From NCBI GenBank assembly GCA_029785375.1, contig JAFLZV010000004.1, positions 1 through 64,000 of the forward strand: DNA of 64,000 nucleotides, in the 5' to 3' direction. The stretch is from Nitrososphaerota archaeon. Lineage in GTDB: Archaea; Thermoproteota; Nitrososphaeria; Nitrososphaerales; Gagatemarchaeaceae. Positions 16,766 to 24,774 of this stretch are shown here, piece after piece. The notes below the pieces were generated by a model, which did no database searches, had not been told where the DNA came from, and saw only the letters and a program-made list of their open reading frames with translations. The translations under genes and the position numbers were made by a program. Positions within the stretch are counted from its first letter, which is position 1. Each line of letters begins with the position of its first letter.

Positions 16766-17059
16766 ATGAGCCTCAAACTTGGTAACTTCCGGGTGACGAG
16801 CCCCGCCTTAGGGCCCTCCGGACGGATGGACAAGAAGTACGGAGGGGACTCGGGCAAGCCTCCGCATCTTGAGTGGAGCGGGGCCCCGATGGGACGGAGT
16901 CCGCGCTGGTCTGTCACGACCCCGACGCACCGCTCCCATGTGGGTTCACCCACTGTGTGTTGTACGGGATTCCGGCCAGCGTCACCCACCTCTCTGAGGG
17001 ACGCCATTTCCGACCCCAGCCTGGAGCAGGCCCGCCTCGTAGGCACCTACGAAAGATAG
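16766..17059 (+). pseudogene. decayed PEBP-family (YbhB/YbcL) protein
   Basis: From ATG 16766 the sequence begins like a phosphatidylethanolamine-binding-like protein: FRVTSPALGPSGRMDKKYGG then PPHLEWSGAP. After about 16890 the family continuation ALVCHDPDAPLPCGFTHCVL then YGIPASVTHLSEG is in another frame. The last third (a remnant of the GPxPPxxHRY region) is shortened and shifted. The first frame stops at 17059. Intact homologues are about 150 residues. It lies right after another decayed gene and 13 nt before an intact aldo/keto reductase. Confidence 0.8.
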
Positions 17060-17072
17060 TGGTGTCAGAGTC

Positions 17073-18056
17073 ATGGAATACGTCAGGCTAGGACAGGCAG
17101 GCATCAAGGTCTCCCGCATCTGCCTCGGTTGCATGACGTTCGGGAACGAAGAGGCGTGGATGGTGGACGGGGAAGGGGCGAAGAAGGTCCTGAAGCGCGC
17201 CTGGGATATGGGGATCAACTTCTACGACACCGCGAACGTCTACTCGAATGGGAGGTCTGAGGAGATAGTTGGAGAGTTCCTCCAGGGGATTAGGGACGAT
17301 GCGGTGCTGGCTACGAAGGTCCGCGGTGGGATGGGCGAGGGGCCCAACAGGCGAGGGCTTTCCAGGGGCCACATCATGTGGCAGGTGGAGGAGTCGCTGA
17401 AGAGGCTGAAGACCGATCATGTGGACCTCTACCAGATACACCGGTGGGATTACGAGACCCCCATAGAGGAGACGCTTTCGGCGCTCACTGACCTGGTGAG
17501 GAACGGGAAGGTGCGCTACATCGGCGCCTCGAGCATGTGGTCCTGGCAGTTCGCGAAGGCGCTCTACACCAGCGACATTAAGGGGTACGCGCGCTTCGTC
17601 AGCATGCAGGACCTCTACAATCTCCTCTATCGCGAAGAGGAGAGGGAGATGATACCCCTCTCCAAGGCCGAGGGGGTAGCTCTCATCCCCTGGGGGCCGA
17701 CCGCCGGCGGGTTCCTGTCGGGGAAGTATCTCGTGAACGGAAAGCTGGCGCCGGAGGAGGGGGACAGCAAGAGAGTCGCCCCCGGCACCATGGGCTACAG
17801 CAGATATGCGGGGAAGCCCCAGAACGACACGATAGTGGGAAGGCTCGTGGAGACGGCCAAGCAGAAGGGGGCGACCCCCAACCAGGTCGCCCTAGCCTGG
17901 CTGTTGCACAAAGGGGTGACGTCCCCCATTGTCGGGACTTCAAAGGTGGAGCACCTGGAAGAGATGATAGGAGCCCTGGACGTGAAGCTTTCGGAAGGCG
18001 AGACGAAGTACCTCGAGGAGCCGTACCTTCCTCAGCCAGTAACCGGGCACGCCTGA
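17073..18056 (+). CDS. aldo/keto reductase
   Basis: A 327-residue (beta/alpha)8 NADPH-dependent oxidoreductase. The catalytic tetrad is visible: Asp and Tyr in FYDTANVYSNGRSEE, Lys in VLATKVRG and His in LYQIHRWD. The C-terminal cofactor-binding segment SPIVGTSKVEHLEEMIGAL is typical of the YhdN/YajO/Gas5 type group. Substrate aldehydes or ketones cannot be predicted. The gene is intact although the two genes before it are decayed. Confidence 0.92.
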   Translation: MEYVRLGQAGIKVSRICLGCMTFGNEEAWMVDGEGAKKVLKRAWDMGINFYDTANVYSNGRSEEIVGEFLQGIRDDAVLATKVRGGMGEGPNRRGLSRGHIMWQVEESLKRLKTDHVDLYQIHRWDYETPIEETLSALTDLVRNGKVRYIGASSMWSWQFAKALYTSDIKGYARFVSMQDLYNLLYREEEREMIPLSKAEGVALIPWGPTAGGFLSGKYLVNGKLAPEEGDSKRVAPGTMGYSRYAGKPQNDTIVGRLVETAKQKGATPNQVALAWLLHKGVTSPIVGTSKVEHLEEMIGALDVKLSEGETKYLEEPYLPQPVTGHA

Positions 18057-18102
18057 GGCGCCCCTCTGTTTATAGGAAGCCCGGAGCCGGGAGAGGGAGA
18101 CA

Positions 18103-18783
18103 TTGACGGAGATGGCAAAGGGGATCCAGTATGTAGACGGGACCAACGCCAACTCCTACCTGGTGGAAGAGGAAGGCGGCGCCCTGACGCTTGTGGACGC
18201 GACCATGCAGGGAGACGGGAAGAAGATCCTGGAGTTCCTCGAAGCGGCAGATCGGAAGCCTTCGGACGTGAAGACGATAGTCATCACTCACTGCCACGTC
18301 GACCACATAAGGGGGCTGGCTGCCCTGAAGGCGGCGACCGGGGCCACCGTAGCAGTCCATGAGGCAGACGCAGACTTCGTTTCTGGGAGGGCGAAGTATC
18401 CCTCACCGGGCGGGGCGGTAGGGCTCGCGTTCAAGGTTGCGTCGTCGATGATGAGCGTCAAGCCGGTGGAACCCGAAAGGAAGCTGAAGGACGGAGATGC
18501 CGTGGGCCGGCTTTCGGTCATCCATACCCCCGGTCACACCCCAGGGAGCATCTCGCTCCTCGACAGGGAATCGAAGGTCCTTTTCGTCGGGGACACGGCT
18601 AGATACATGAAGGGTAAGCTAGAGGGGCCCCCTCCGCAGTTCACAAAGGACATGCGACAGGCGAAAGTTTCCATAGAACGGCTCGCCGCCCTTGACTTCC
18701 AGGTCATGTTGAGCGGCCACGGCGAGCCGCTGAAGTCGGCCGACGGTCCCAAAATGCTGGGAGAGCTTTCGAAGAGGCTCTGA
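18103..18783 (+). CDS. metallo-beta-lactamase-fold hydrolase
   Basis: A 226-residue MBL-fold protein. Metal ligands are in ITHCHVDHIRG (HxHxDH), HTPGHTPGS, FVGDTARY and the final LSGHGEP. This pattern fits the glyoxalase II/lactonase-like subset. TTG 18103 follows a purine-rich GGGAGAGGGAGA; ATG 18112 is an alternative. A TATA-like tgtttatagg at 18067-18076 suggests its own promoter. Function beyond hydrolysis of an ester or thioester is unknown. The 279-nt gap after it shows no gene. Confidence 0.88.
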   Translation: MTEMAKGIQYVDGTNANSYLVEEEGGALTLVDATMQGDGKKILEFLEAADRKPSDVKTIVITHCHVDHIRGLAALKAATGATVAVHEADADFVSGRAKYPSPGGAVGLAFKVASSMMSVKPVEPERKLKDGDAVGRLSVIHTPGHTPGSISLLDRESKVLFVGDTARYMKGKLEGPPPQFTKDMRQAKVSIERLAALDFQVMLSGHGEPLKSADGPKMLGELSKRL

Positions 18784-19062
18784 CCCAGCCTAGCGCTTGC
18801 GGGAGCCGAACCATTGGAAGCCGCCCGCGCAGCTTTTGCCTCGTCCTAGCCAAATTTGCGAAACGCCGGGAAAGGCAATGGGTGTTCTGAATGACCCTCT
18901 CCGGAACCGTTCCGGTTCTACAGGGCCATTGATGGCCTCTTGACCGAACGATCATAGGCGCGAGTCCACGGACAGGTCACCAAATCTCTTGAAGACAGAT
19001 GCAGGCTTGCCACTCATTCCGGACGAGTCGCCCTTAAATCCGCTGGCCCGGCCTGCGAGACC

Positions 19063-19575
19063 ATGAGACGGGCGTGGCTTGTACTTCTCCTCTTCCTCGT
19101 CATCTCGACCCAGCTCGCAATCCTCTCCGCATTTCATGACGTAGAGTTCAGCGGGTACGCCACTGGGAACTCGGTCGTCGTCATCGGGAAGTGGGACTAC
19201 GCCCAGGGGTCTGTGCGTGTCACCGTAACGCCCGCGCTGCTGCATAACGGTACCTTCAGCGCCGAGGTCGTTTTCCCCAATGGGACCAGGGTAGACGCGC
19301 CATCGAGCCAACCGTTCTCGTTCACCTACCGACTCCCCAGGACTGGGGACTGCTTCTGCAGCGGAGGGACCTATGGAGGACCGGGAGCCGGCCTGGCTCT
19401 AACGCCCAGCAAGCCGCTCAACGTGACCATGACCCAGAACGTCGCCGATGTCCCCAGCTTCCTCAACGCCGTATCGGCAGCATACGGAGGGATGCAGCCA
19501 GCCGTCGACACCTATGCCTTCGTGATCTACGGGGACGCCCAGGTCTACGTCTCCGGGTATGTGGTTGCGATATGA
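19063..19575 (+). CDS. membrane-anchored or secreted hypothetical protein
   Basis: A 170-residue protein with an N-terminal hydrophobic helix (residues 4-24, AWLVLLLFLVISTQLAILSA) acting as signal or anchor. The remainder is beta-rich and extracellular in character, with N-glycosylation-like sequons (HNGTF, PNGTR, LNVT) and a CFC pair near residue 97. A TATA-like cttaaatc about 29 nt upstream of ATG 19063 supports the start. It overlaps the next gene by 4 nt (ATGA). I recognise no family. Confidence 0.7.
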   Translation: MRRAWLVLLLFLVISTQLAILSAFHDVEFSGYATGNSVVVIGKWDYAQGSVRVTVTPALLHNGTFSAEVVFPNGTRVDAPSSQPFSFTYRLPRTGDCFCSGGTYGGPGAGLALTPSKPLNVTMTQNVADVPSFLNAVSAAYGGMQPAVDTYAFVIYGDAQVYVSGYVVAI

Positions 19576-20288
19576 GCGAAGTCCAGGTGTTGACCAAGGT
19601 CGAGGAACTGATGGGGGCCCTCGACCAGGTCAAAAGATACAAGGCCCTGACGAGGCTGCTGGTCGACTTCGCCGTCATCTTCCTCGCCGCCATCGCGGTC
19701 CTGCTGGGGTGGGAGTTGGGTTTCGACTTTTACAGGCTGGGGAGCGCGACCGGGTGCTACTATGCGCCCTTCGGTGAGTTCACCTGTACCGCTTCATCCG
19801 CCGCTTTGCCCCTGGCCGTGCAGCTCTTCTCCGGCCTCGCGATACTCCTGATACCGATGGCTGGGCTCTTGGGAGGGATAGTCTGGGTCGACAGGGGGCT
19901 CAAGAAGGTCGAGGTCGAAGGATGGAAAGGAGTGTTAGGAGAAGGGATCCCCGGGGCGATCAAGCTGCTTCAGGAGCTGAACTGGGACTCTGTGCTCGAC
20001 GACATCAGGGCGTCGAAGTCAGGGTACTCGGTATATTTCACTGTGAAGGTCGCGGGGTACTGGATGCTCGCGTTCGTGGTGCTGTTCTTCCCCTACGACG
20101 TGGGGATGTCCGCGCTCCATCTCGCCCCGAACATGTATGCCCTGGCGCTAGTCTCATTCGTCTTGGTCGTCTTGGTTGCCAGGGGGGACCTTCAGAAGAA
20201 GTACAGACAGGTCGTGTCGCTTGACAATCTGATGTGGGAGTTGCGGTGGTTCAGCGGTGAGTTCAAGGCAGCCAAGTTCGAAGCCTGA
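19572..20288 (+). CDS. multi-pass membrane protein of unknown function
   Basis: A 238-residue protein with about four membrane helices: residues 27-48 (LLVDFAVIFLAAIAVLLGWE), 78-105, 160-180 (AGYWMLAFVVLFFPYDVG) and 188-204. A soluble loop at about 108-152 (VDRGLKKVEVEGWKGVLGEG and following) lies between helices 2 and 3. Both flanking genes overlap it, by 4 nt upstream and 32 nt downstream with a winged-helix protein, so the three likely form one transcript. It could be the sensor partner of that regulator; this is inference. Confidence 0.7.
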   Translation: MSEVQVLTKVEELMGALDQVKRYKALTRLLVDFAVIFLAAIAVLLGWELGFDFYRLGSATGCYYAPFGEFTCTASSAALPLAVQLFSGLAILLIPMAGLLGGIVWVDRGLKKVEVEGWKGVLGEGIPGAIKLLQELNWDSVLDDIRASKSGYSVYFTVKVAGYWMLAFVVLFFPYDVGMSALHLAPNMYALALVSFVLVVLVARGDLQKKYRQVVSLDNLMWELRWFSGEFKAAKFEA

Positions 20289-20541
20289 CCTCTACGTCGT
20301 AGCGAGGATAGTGAAGGAGTTGAGCGACAATGGCTCGATGAAAAGGACCCAGCTGGCCACGGCGACCAGGCTCTCCTATGACGTCCTGGTGAGGTACCTG
20401 GGATGGATGAACGAGAAGGGGTTCGTGCGCATGGATGGCGAAGAGAACGTCGTTCTTACGGAGGAAGGGCACGATGTCTACGAAAGGCTGGTCGAATGGA
20501 TACTCGAATATGTGGGGAAACTCAGGTTCCCGAGGTTCTGA
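20257..20541 (+). CDS. winged helix-turn-helix regulator
   Basis: A 94-residue protein with a winged-helix fold common in archaeal regulators. Helix 1 is PDLYVVARIVKELSDNG, the HTH is MKRTQLATATRLSYDVLVRY, and the wing is GFVRMDGEENVVLTEEGHDVYERL. The C-terminal helix is hydrophobic (LVEWILEYVGKLRF) and probably dimerises. GTG 20257 overlaps the membrane gene by 32 nt; a later start would cut helix 1. The target is unknown. Confidence 0.75.
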   Translation: MSSRQPSSKPDLYVVARIVKELSDNGSMKRTQLATATRLSYDVLVRYLGWMNEKGFVRMDGEENVVLTEEGHDVYERLVEWILEYVGKLRFPRF

Positions 20542-20560
20542 GAGGAGCCAATGGTTAGCC

Positions 20561-21226
20561 ATGTTCTCAGGGAAAGAGGTCCTGGTCCGCTACGACCGGA
20601 CCCTGAACCCAGAGAAGAACGTCGCCATGGAGCAGGAGGTCTTCGCGAAGGTCGAAGCCAGTGAGCTCCCGGAGTCGGTCAGGTTCTGGGTGGACACCGA
20701 GTGTCTTGTGAGGGGGAAGGTGAAGAACGTCAGGTACGGCTGGTATCACGAGGGGCTGGCGCGGAGGCTCGGGGTGAGGGTCGTCCAGAGAGAGACCGGG
20801 GGCGGGGTGGTCTATCACGACCGCGGGAACCTGAACTGGAGCATATTCGTCAGGTCGGCGGGCCCCTTTCACTCTCCAGCCAAGCTCTTCGGCCAGGCTT
20901 CTGGTTACATCGTCAGGGCGCTCGAGAGGCTCGGCGTCCCCGCCCGGTTCGCGCCCCCAAACAGGGTCGACGTGGGAGGGTACAAGGTGTCAGGGATGGC
21001 AGCGAGGGCCACCCCCAGGGCCCTGCTGGTCCATGGTACCCTCCTCCTGAACACCGACCTTGACAGGCTCAACTTGCTCTGCATCCCGCCGCCGGGGTGC
21101 CCGCCGGTAGCAAACGTCAGCAGATGGGTGGGAGACGTCAGGGCAAGGAGCCTCGTCGACGCGACCGTCCAGGTCCTGAAGGACTCCGGGATGAAGGTCC
21201 GCCTGCGAACGCCTTCGGTCGCATGA
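20561..21226 (+). CDS. lplA: lipoate-protein ligase A, catalytic domain
   Basis: A 221-residue protein of the LplA/LipB/BPL fold. The lipoyl/ATP-binding signature is RETGGGVVYHDRGNLNWSI, and the segment VGGYKVSGMAARATP carries the conserved lysine that contacts lipoyl-AMP. It attaches lipoate to E2 or GcvH proteins. It lacks the accessory C-terminal domain of bacterial LplA, as in bipartite archaeal ligases, and I see no separate LplB partner nearby. Start ATG 20561 is 19 nt after the upstream stop and follows GAGGAG. Octanoyltransferase activity is a less likely alternative. Confidence 0.85.
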   Translation: MFSGKEVLVRYDRTLNPEKNVAMEQEVFAKVEASELPESVRFWVDTECLVRGKVKNVRYGWYHEGLARRLGVRVVQRETGGGVVYHDRGNLNWSIFVRSAGPFHSPAKLFGQASGYIVRALERLGVPARFAPPNRVDVGGYKVSGMAARATPRALLVHGTLLLNTDLDRLNLLCIPPPGCPPVANVSRWVGDVRARSLVDATVQVLKDSGMKVRLRTPSVA

Positions 21227-21286
21227 GCGACGCTGCGGTCAGCGTCGCGCGTCGCCTTTTAGCCCGCCGGCCGGTACCGGGCGGAC

Positions 21287-23431
21287 ATGACGACGTCTGG
21301 ATACCGCGCCGCGGGCATGGCGAGCTTCTTCGCGCCCCGGAGCATAGCCGTAGCGGGGGTCTCATCAGACCCCGGGAAGATGGGGTCGATAATATTCGCC
21401 AATCTCCTCGAGAACCGTCAGAGGGGAGTCCTTGGGGCGAGCGTCTACGCCCTCAATCCGACGCATGGTTCTGTGATGGGCCAGCGGGCATACGCGTCGG
21501 TCGGCTCCCTCCCTGAGGTCCCCGAACTGCTTGTGGTAGCCGTCCCCGGGCCGCAGGCTCTGGGGGTGATAGAGTCGGCTGCCAAGGCCGGCGTGAAGGC
21601 TGCCATCGTCGTGACGAGCGGCTACGCCGAAGCCGGCAGGGCGGACGCTGAAGCCAGGATGGCGGAGATCTCCGCCGAGAGCGGGATGAGAATCCTCGGC
21701 CCCAACACCATAGGGTTGGTCGACATGGCGTCAGGGGTAGATACCCTCTTCCTGCGTCCAACGAAGACCCTCCCCGACGGCACCCAGGTCGCGTCGCTCC
21801 TGAAACCGCTGCGCGGCGGGATAGCGATCGTCAGCCAGAGCGGACACTTGGGTCAGGCGCTCATAGAAGAGCTAACCGCCGGAGGGGTGGGGATAAGGGC
21901 CCTGGTGGGGACAGGGAACCAGGCAGACGTCTCGGCGGAGGACGTGATGGAGTACTTTGCAGACGACCCGGAAACGAAGGTGATCGTCCTATACCTGGAA
22001 GGGGTGCGCGACGGGAGGAAGTTCCTGAGCGCAGCCCGCAGAGCGTCCAGGTCAAAACCTGTGGTGGTGTTCAAGGCGGGGAAGACGCCGGGCGGAGCCA
22101 GGGCGGCGCTGACCCACACGGCGTCTCTCGTCGGGGATTATGACGTATACAGCGCCGCGTTCCGGCAGGCAGGGATCGTCGAGGCGGTGAGCTTTCAGGA
22201 GCTTGCCGACTTGGCAGTGGCGCTCCTGATGCTCCCGAAGCCAGCGGGCGGGAGGCTTGCGGTGGTCACCAACGCAGGAGGGGTCGGCACCATCGCGATC
22301 GACGAAGCACAAGAGGCAGGCCTGAAGACAGACCCGCTGGGAAAAGAGGTGGCCGACCGCATCCGCTCCGAGTTCAATGGGTCCGGTTTCGTATACAACG
22401 CGTCCCTCGGGAACCCCGTCGACCTCACGGCGTCTGTGAGCACCGAAGAACTCGCCAGGGTTGTAAAAGAGGTCGTTTCGTCAGAAGGATACGACGTGGG
22501 CCTCGTCCTCCCTACCCATCAGGCCCCAGGCATCGACCCCGACGTGGCAAGCAGGCTGATTCCCGCCATCAGGGGGACCGGGAAGCCTGTGTGCGTGTGC
22601 GTCGTGGGGAGGTCGGAGCTCGCCTCCCGCATCCACCTGGAGTTCATGAAGGCTGGCATCCCCAGTTTCCCGACCCCGGAGAGGGCGGTCCGAGCCCTCG
22701 CGGCGGCTTTGAAATACGCGCAGATGCAGAAAGAGAGGAGTTCTCTGGCGATGGCGACGCCGGCTAAGCGGAAGGCGAGAGAGACGGACATGCCCTTCAC
22801 TCGAGAGGGGCTGGCGAGCCTGCTGGCCAGTCATGGCATAGCGGAACCCCGTTCCATGATGATCAAGACGCAGGCCGATCTCGTGGGACTGAAGAAGTGG
22901 CGGTTCCCCGTCGCCTGCAAACTGCTGTCGCCCGACCTCCCTCACAAGGCAGACGTCGGCGGGGTGGTCCTGGGAGTGCGGTCCCCTGAAGAGGCCGGAG
23001 CTTCCCTCGCCCGGTTCCAGAGCCTAGCCAGGAAAAGGAAGGTCCGGTTCGGAGGCATGCTGGTTCAGGAGATGGTGGAGGACGCCTTGGAACTGATCGT
23101 GGGGTGCACGCGAGACCCTACCTTCGGGCCGGTGGTGGCGGTGGGGCTCGGAGGGACCTACACTGAGCTCGTGCGGGGCCTTTCGTTGGCCGTGGCGCCC
23201 GTGACCCCGGCCTGGGCGAAGTCGATGATCAGCGGGGGCAGCTTAGGGGCCCTGGTGAAGGGATACCGAGGAGGTCCGAGGGCCTCCATAGCGCAGCTGG
23301 CCAACACCGTTTCCAAGTTCTCACAGATACTCCTGGAGCACCCCGAGGTCCAGGAGATCGAGGTGAACCCGCTCATGGCGAAGGGAAGAGAGCTGATTTC
23401 GGTAGACGCCAGGGCGGCCCGAAGCGCCTAA
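21287..23431 (+). CDS. ADP-forming acyl-CoA synthetase (acetate-CoA ligase), fused alpha-beta
   Basis: A 714-residue fusion of both halves of the ACD family. Residues 1-130 are the CoA-binding Rossmann domain (SIAVAGVSSDPGKMGSIIFA). The succinyl-CoA-ligase-like middle contains IVSQSGHLGQALIEE and the phosphohistidine loop ALTHTASLVGDYD. From about residue 495 an ATP-grasp domain follows (FPVACKLLSPDLPHKADVGG, MLVQEMVEDALELIVG, EIEVNPLMAKG). The enzyme makes ATP from acyl-CoA and phosphate, a standard archaeal way to gain ATP from acetyl-, propionyl- or branched acyl-CoA, or works in reverse for activation. The stop overlaps the convergent phosphodiesterase gene by 4 nt. Confidence 0.95.
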   Translation: MTTSGYRAAGMASFFAPRSIAVAGVSSDPGKMGSIIFANLLENRQRGVLGASVYALNPTHGSVMGQRAYASVGSLPEVPELLVVAVPGPQALGVIESAAKAGVKAAIVVTSGYAEAGRADAEARMAEISAESGMRILGPNTIGLVDMASGVDTLFLRPTKTLPDGTQVASLLKPLRGGIAIVSQSGHLGQALIEELTAGGVGIRALVGTGNQADVSAEDVMEYFADDPETKVIVLYLEGVRDGRKFLSAARRASRSKPVVVFKAGKTPGGARAALTHTASLVGDYDVYSAAFRQAGIVEAVSFQELADLAVALLMLPKPAGGRLAVVTNAGGVGTIAIDEAQEAGLKTDPLGKEVADRIRSEFNGSGFVYNASLGNPVDLTASVSTEELARVVKEVVSSEGYDVGLVLPTHQAPGIDPDVASRLIPAIRGTGKPVCVCVVGRSELASRIHLEFMKAGIPSFPTPERAVRALAAALKYAQMQKERSSLAMATPAKRKARETDMPFTREGLASLLASHGIAEPRSMMIKTQADLVGLKKWRFPVACKLLSPDLPHKADVGGVVLGVRSPEEAGASLARFQSLARKRKVRFGGMLVQEMVEDALELIVGCTRDPTFGPVVAVGLGGTYTELVRGLSLAVAPVTPAWAKSMISGGSLGALVKGYRGGPRASIAQLANTVSKFSQILLEHPEVQEIEVNPLMAKGRELISVDARAARSA

Positions 23432-24681
23432 CGACCCTGCAGGTCCGAGAGCCTCGCGGCAGCGAGGGGGATGGTCATCTCATCCTTGGTGAGCCCGCCG
23501 TGGTGCCCCTTGAGGTCGGGGAGGGCTCCCTTCCTGTACCTGTAGAAGACGGTCTTGTTCCCGTGGGGCAAGACCATTAGGTTCCCCACCCGCCTCAGGA
23601 ACCTCCCGCTCGGCCTGTTGATGCCGAAAAGCCCCTCCTTTATCCCGTCGGCGGTCTTCATGACCGTGGCCACGCCGTCCAGCTTTTCCCGCATGTACCT
23701 CTCCGTCTCCTCCAGCCTGCTTTCATCCACCAGATAGTAAGTGTCCCTGGTGTTGCCCCATGGAGGGATCATATCTCCGCGGGGATTTCTTTGCAGGCTC
23801 CTCGTCAGCTTGGCGAACCGGTTCACGTACACCGTCTTCTCCGGCTCGATGGTGAGCTGTCCGTGGTCCGCGGTCAGTAGGATCAGGGTCCTTCTTGCGG
23901 CCTCCCTGTCCACCTTGTCAAGGAACCCCTCCTGCATGGCGTGTGACAGAAGTGACGTCTCGACGAGGGATTCGTCCGTCCCCTGGCCGTAAGTGTGCTC
24001 GATGTGGTCGATGTTGCTCCAATAGACATAGGCGAAGTTCTTCCCATTCGCCCCTTCGACGAAACGCCTCAGGGACACGCTGAGGTCTGACGCGCTCGAA
24101 TACGGCGTGACTCCGGTCCCCGCCCTGATGAGGGTAGAATAGACCGTGTTGGCAAGGTAGCCGCCCGTGAACGTCATGCATCCGATCCCTGCTGTCTTCA
24201 GCCGGCTGAAGACGGGGGTTCCGTCGAAGAGGGAACGTTCGGGGAACTTCCCCTTGAGGGTGTCTCGGCCGTATTCGCCCAGCCTGGAGAAGGGAAGCGT
24301 GAGTATTATCTCCCCAAGTTCTTGCATGTAGACAAACCACTCCGGGAGCCCGTGCTCCTGTGGTGTCAGGCCTGTGTTGACGCTGGTCAGCGCCGCGGCC
24401 GTGGTAGAGGGGAAGATGGTGGTGATTGGCCTGACGCTCCCCTTCGAGCCGAAGGCGCCCAAGAGGCCCGTCCGGGGAGATCTGTGCCACTCGTTGTATC
24501 CCAGTCCGTCGCACACCATGAGTATCACGTTGTCGACTCCGGCCGTATCCACGTCTCCCAGCGCGTCATTCGGAAGTCGCGGTCTCCCAGGGTCCAGGCC
24601 GAAGATGGATTGAACCGTCGATGGGACATTGGATAGGCAATAGCCTTCGTAGTCAGGTCTCACGGCGCCAGGGGGAAGCAA
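23428..24681 (-). CDS. alkaline phosphatase superfamily phosphodiesterase/nucleotide pyrophosphatase-like
   Basis: A 417-residue protein of the type I phosphodiesterase family. Metal ligand Asp is in ILMVCDGLGYNEW, the nucleophile Thr in TTIFPSTTAAALTSVNTG, further ligands in WSNIDHIEHTYG and LLTADHGQ, and a His in LKGHHGGLTKDE. No signal peptide is evident, so it is probably cytoplasmic. It hydrolyses phosphodiester or pyrophosphate bonds; the substrate is unknown. A TATA-like gcatatcag (minus strand, about 24704-24712) lies about 27 nt upstream of TTG 24681, supporting that start. Confidence 0.85.
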   Translation of the reverse strand: MLPPGAVRPDYEGYCLSNVPSTVQSIFGLDPGRPRLPNDALGDVDTAGVDNVILMVCDGLGYNEWHRSPRTGLLGAFGSKGSVRPITTIFPSTTAAALTSVNTGLTPQEHGLPEWFVYMQELGEIILTLPFSRLGEYGRDTLKGKFPERSLFDGTPVFSRLKTAGIGCMTFTGGYLANTVYSTLIRAGTGVTPYSSASDLSVSLRRFVEGANGKNFAYVYWSNIDHIEHTYGQGTDESLVETSLLSHAMQEGFLDKVDREAARRTLILLTADHGQLTIEPEKTVYVNRFAKLTRSLQRNPRGDMIPPWGNTRDTYYLVDESRLEETERYMREKLDGVATVMKTADGIKEGLFGINRPSGRFLRRVGNLMVLPHGNKTVFYRYRKGALPDLKGHHGGLTKDEMTIPLAAARLSDLQGR

Positions 24682-24774
24682 CGACGACGCCTCGGCCGCT
24701 GGGCTGATATGCCTTGTGAAGGGACCCGAAGCTCCGGCAACCGATATATCTCAGCCGTTGCTTGGGCCGAAGGC

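Noticed and set aside
20257-20541. Partner LplB for the lipoate ligase
   Set aside because: The sequence is a winged helix-turn-helix, not the LplB fold.
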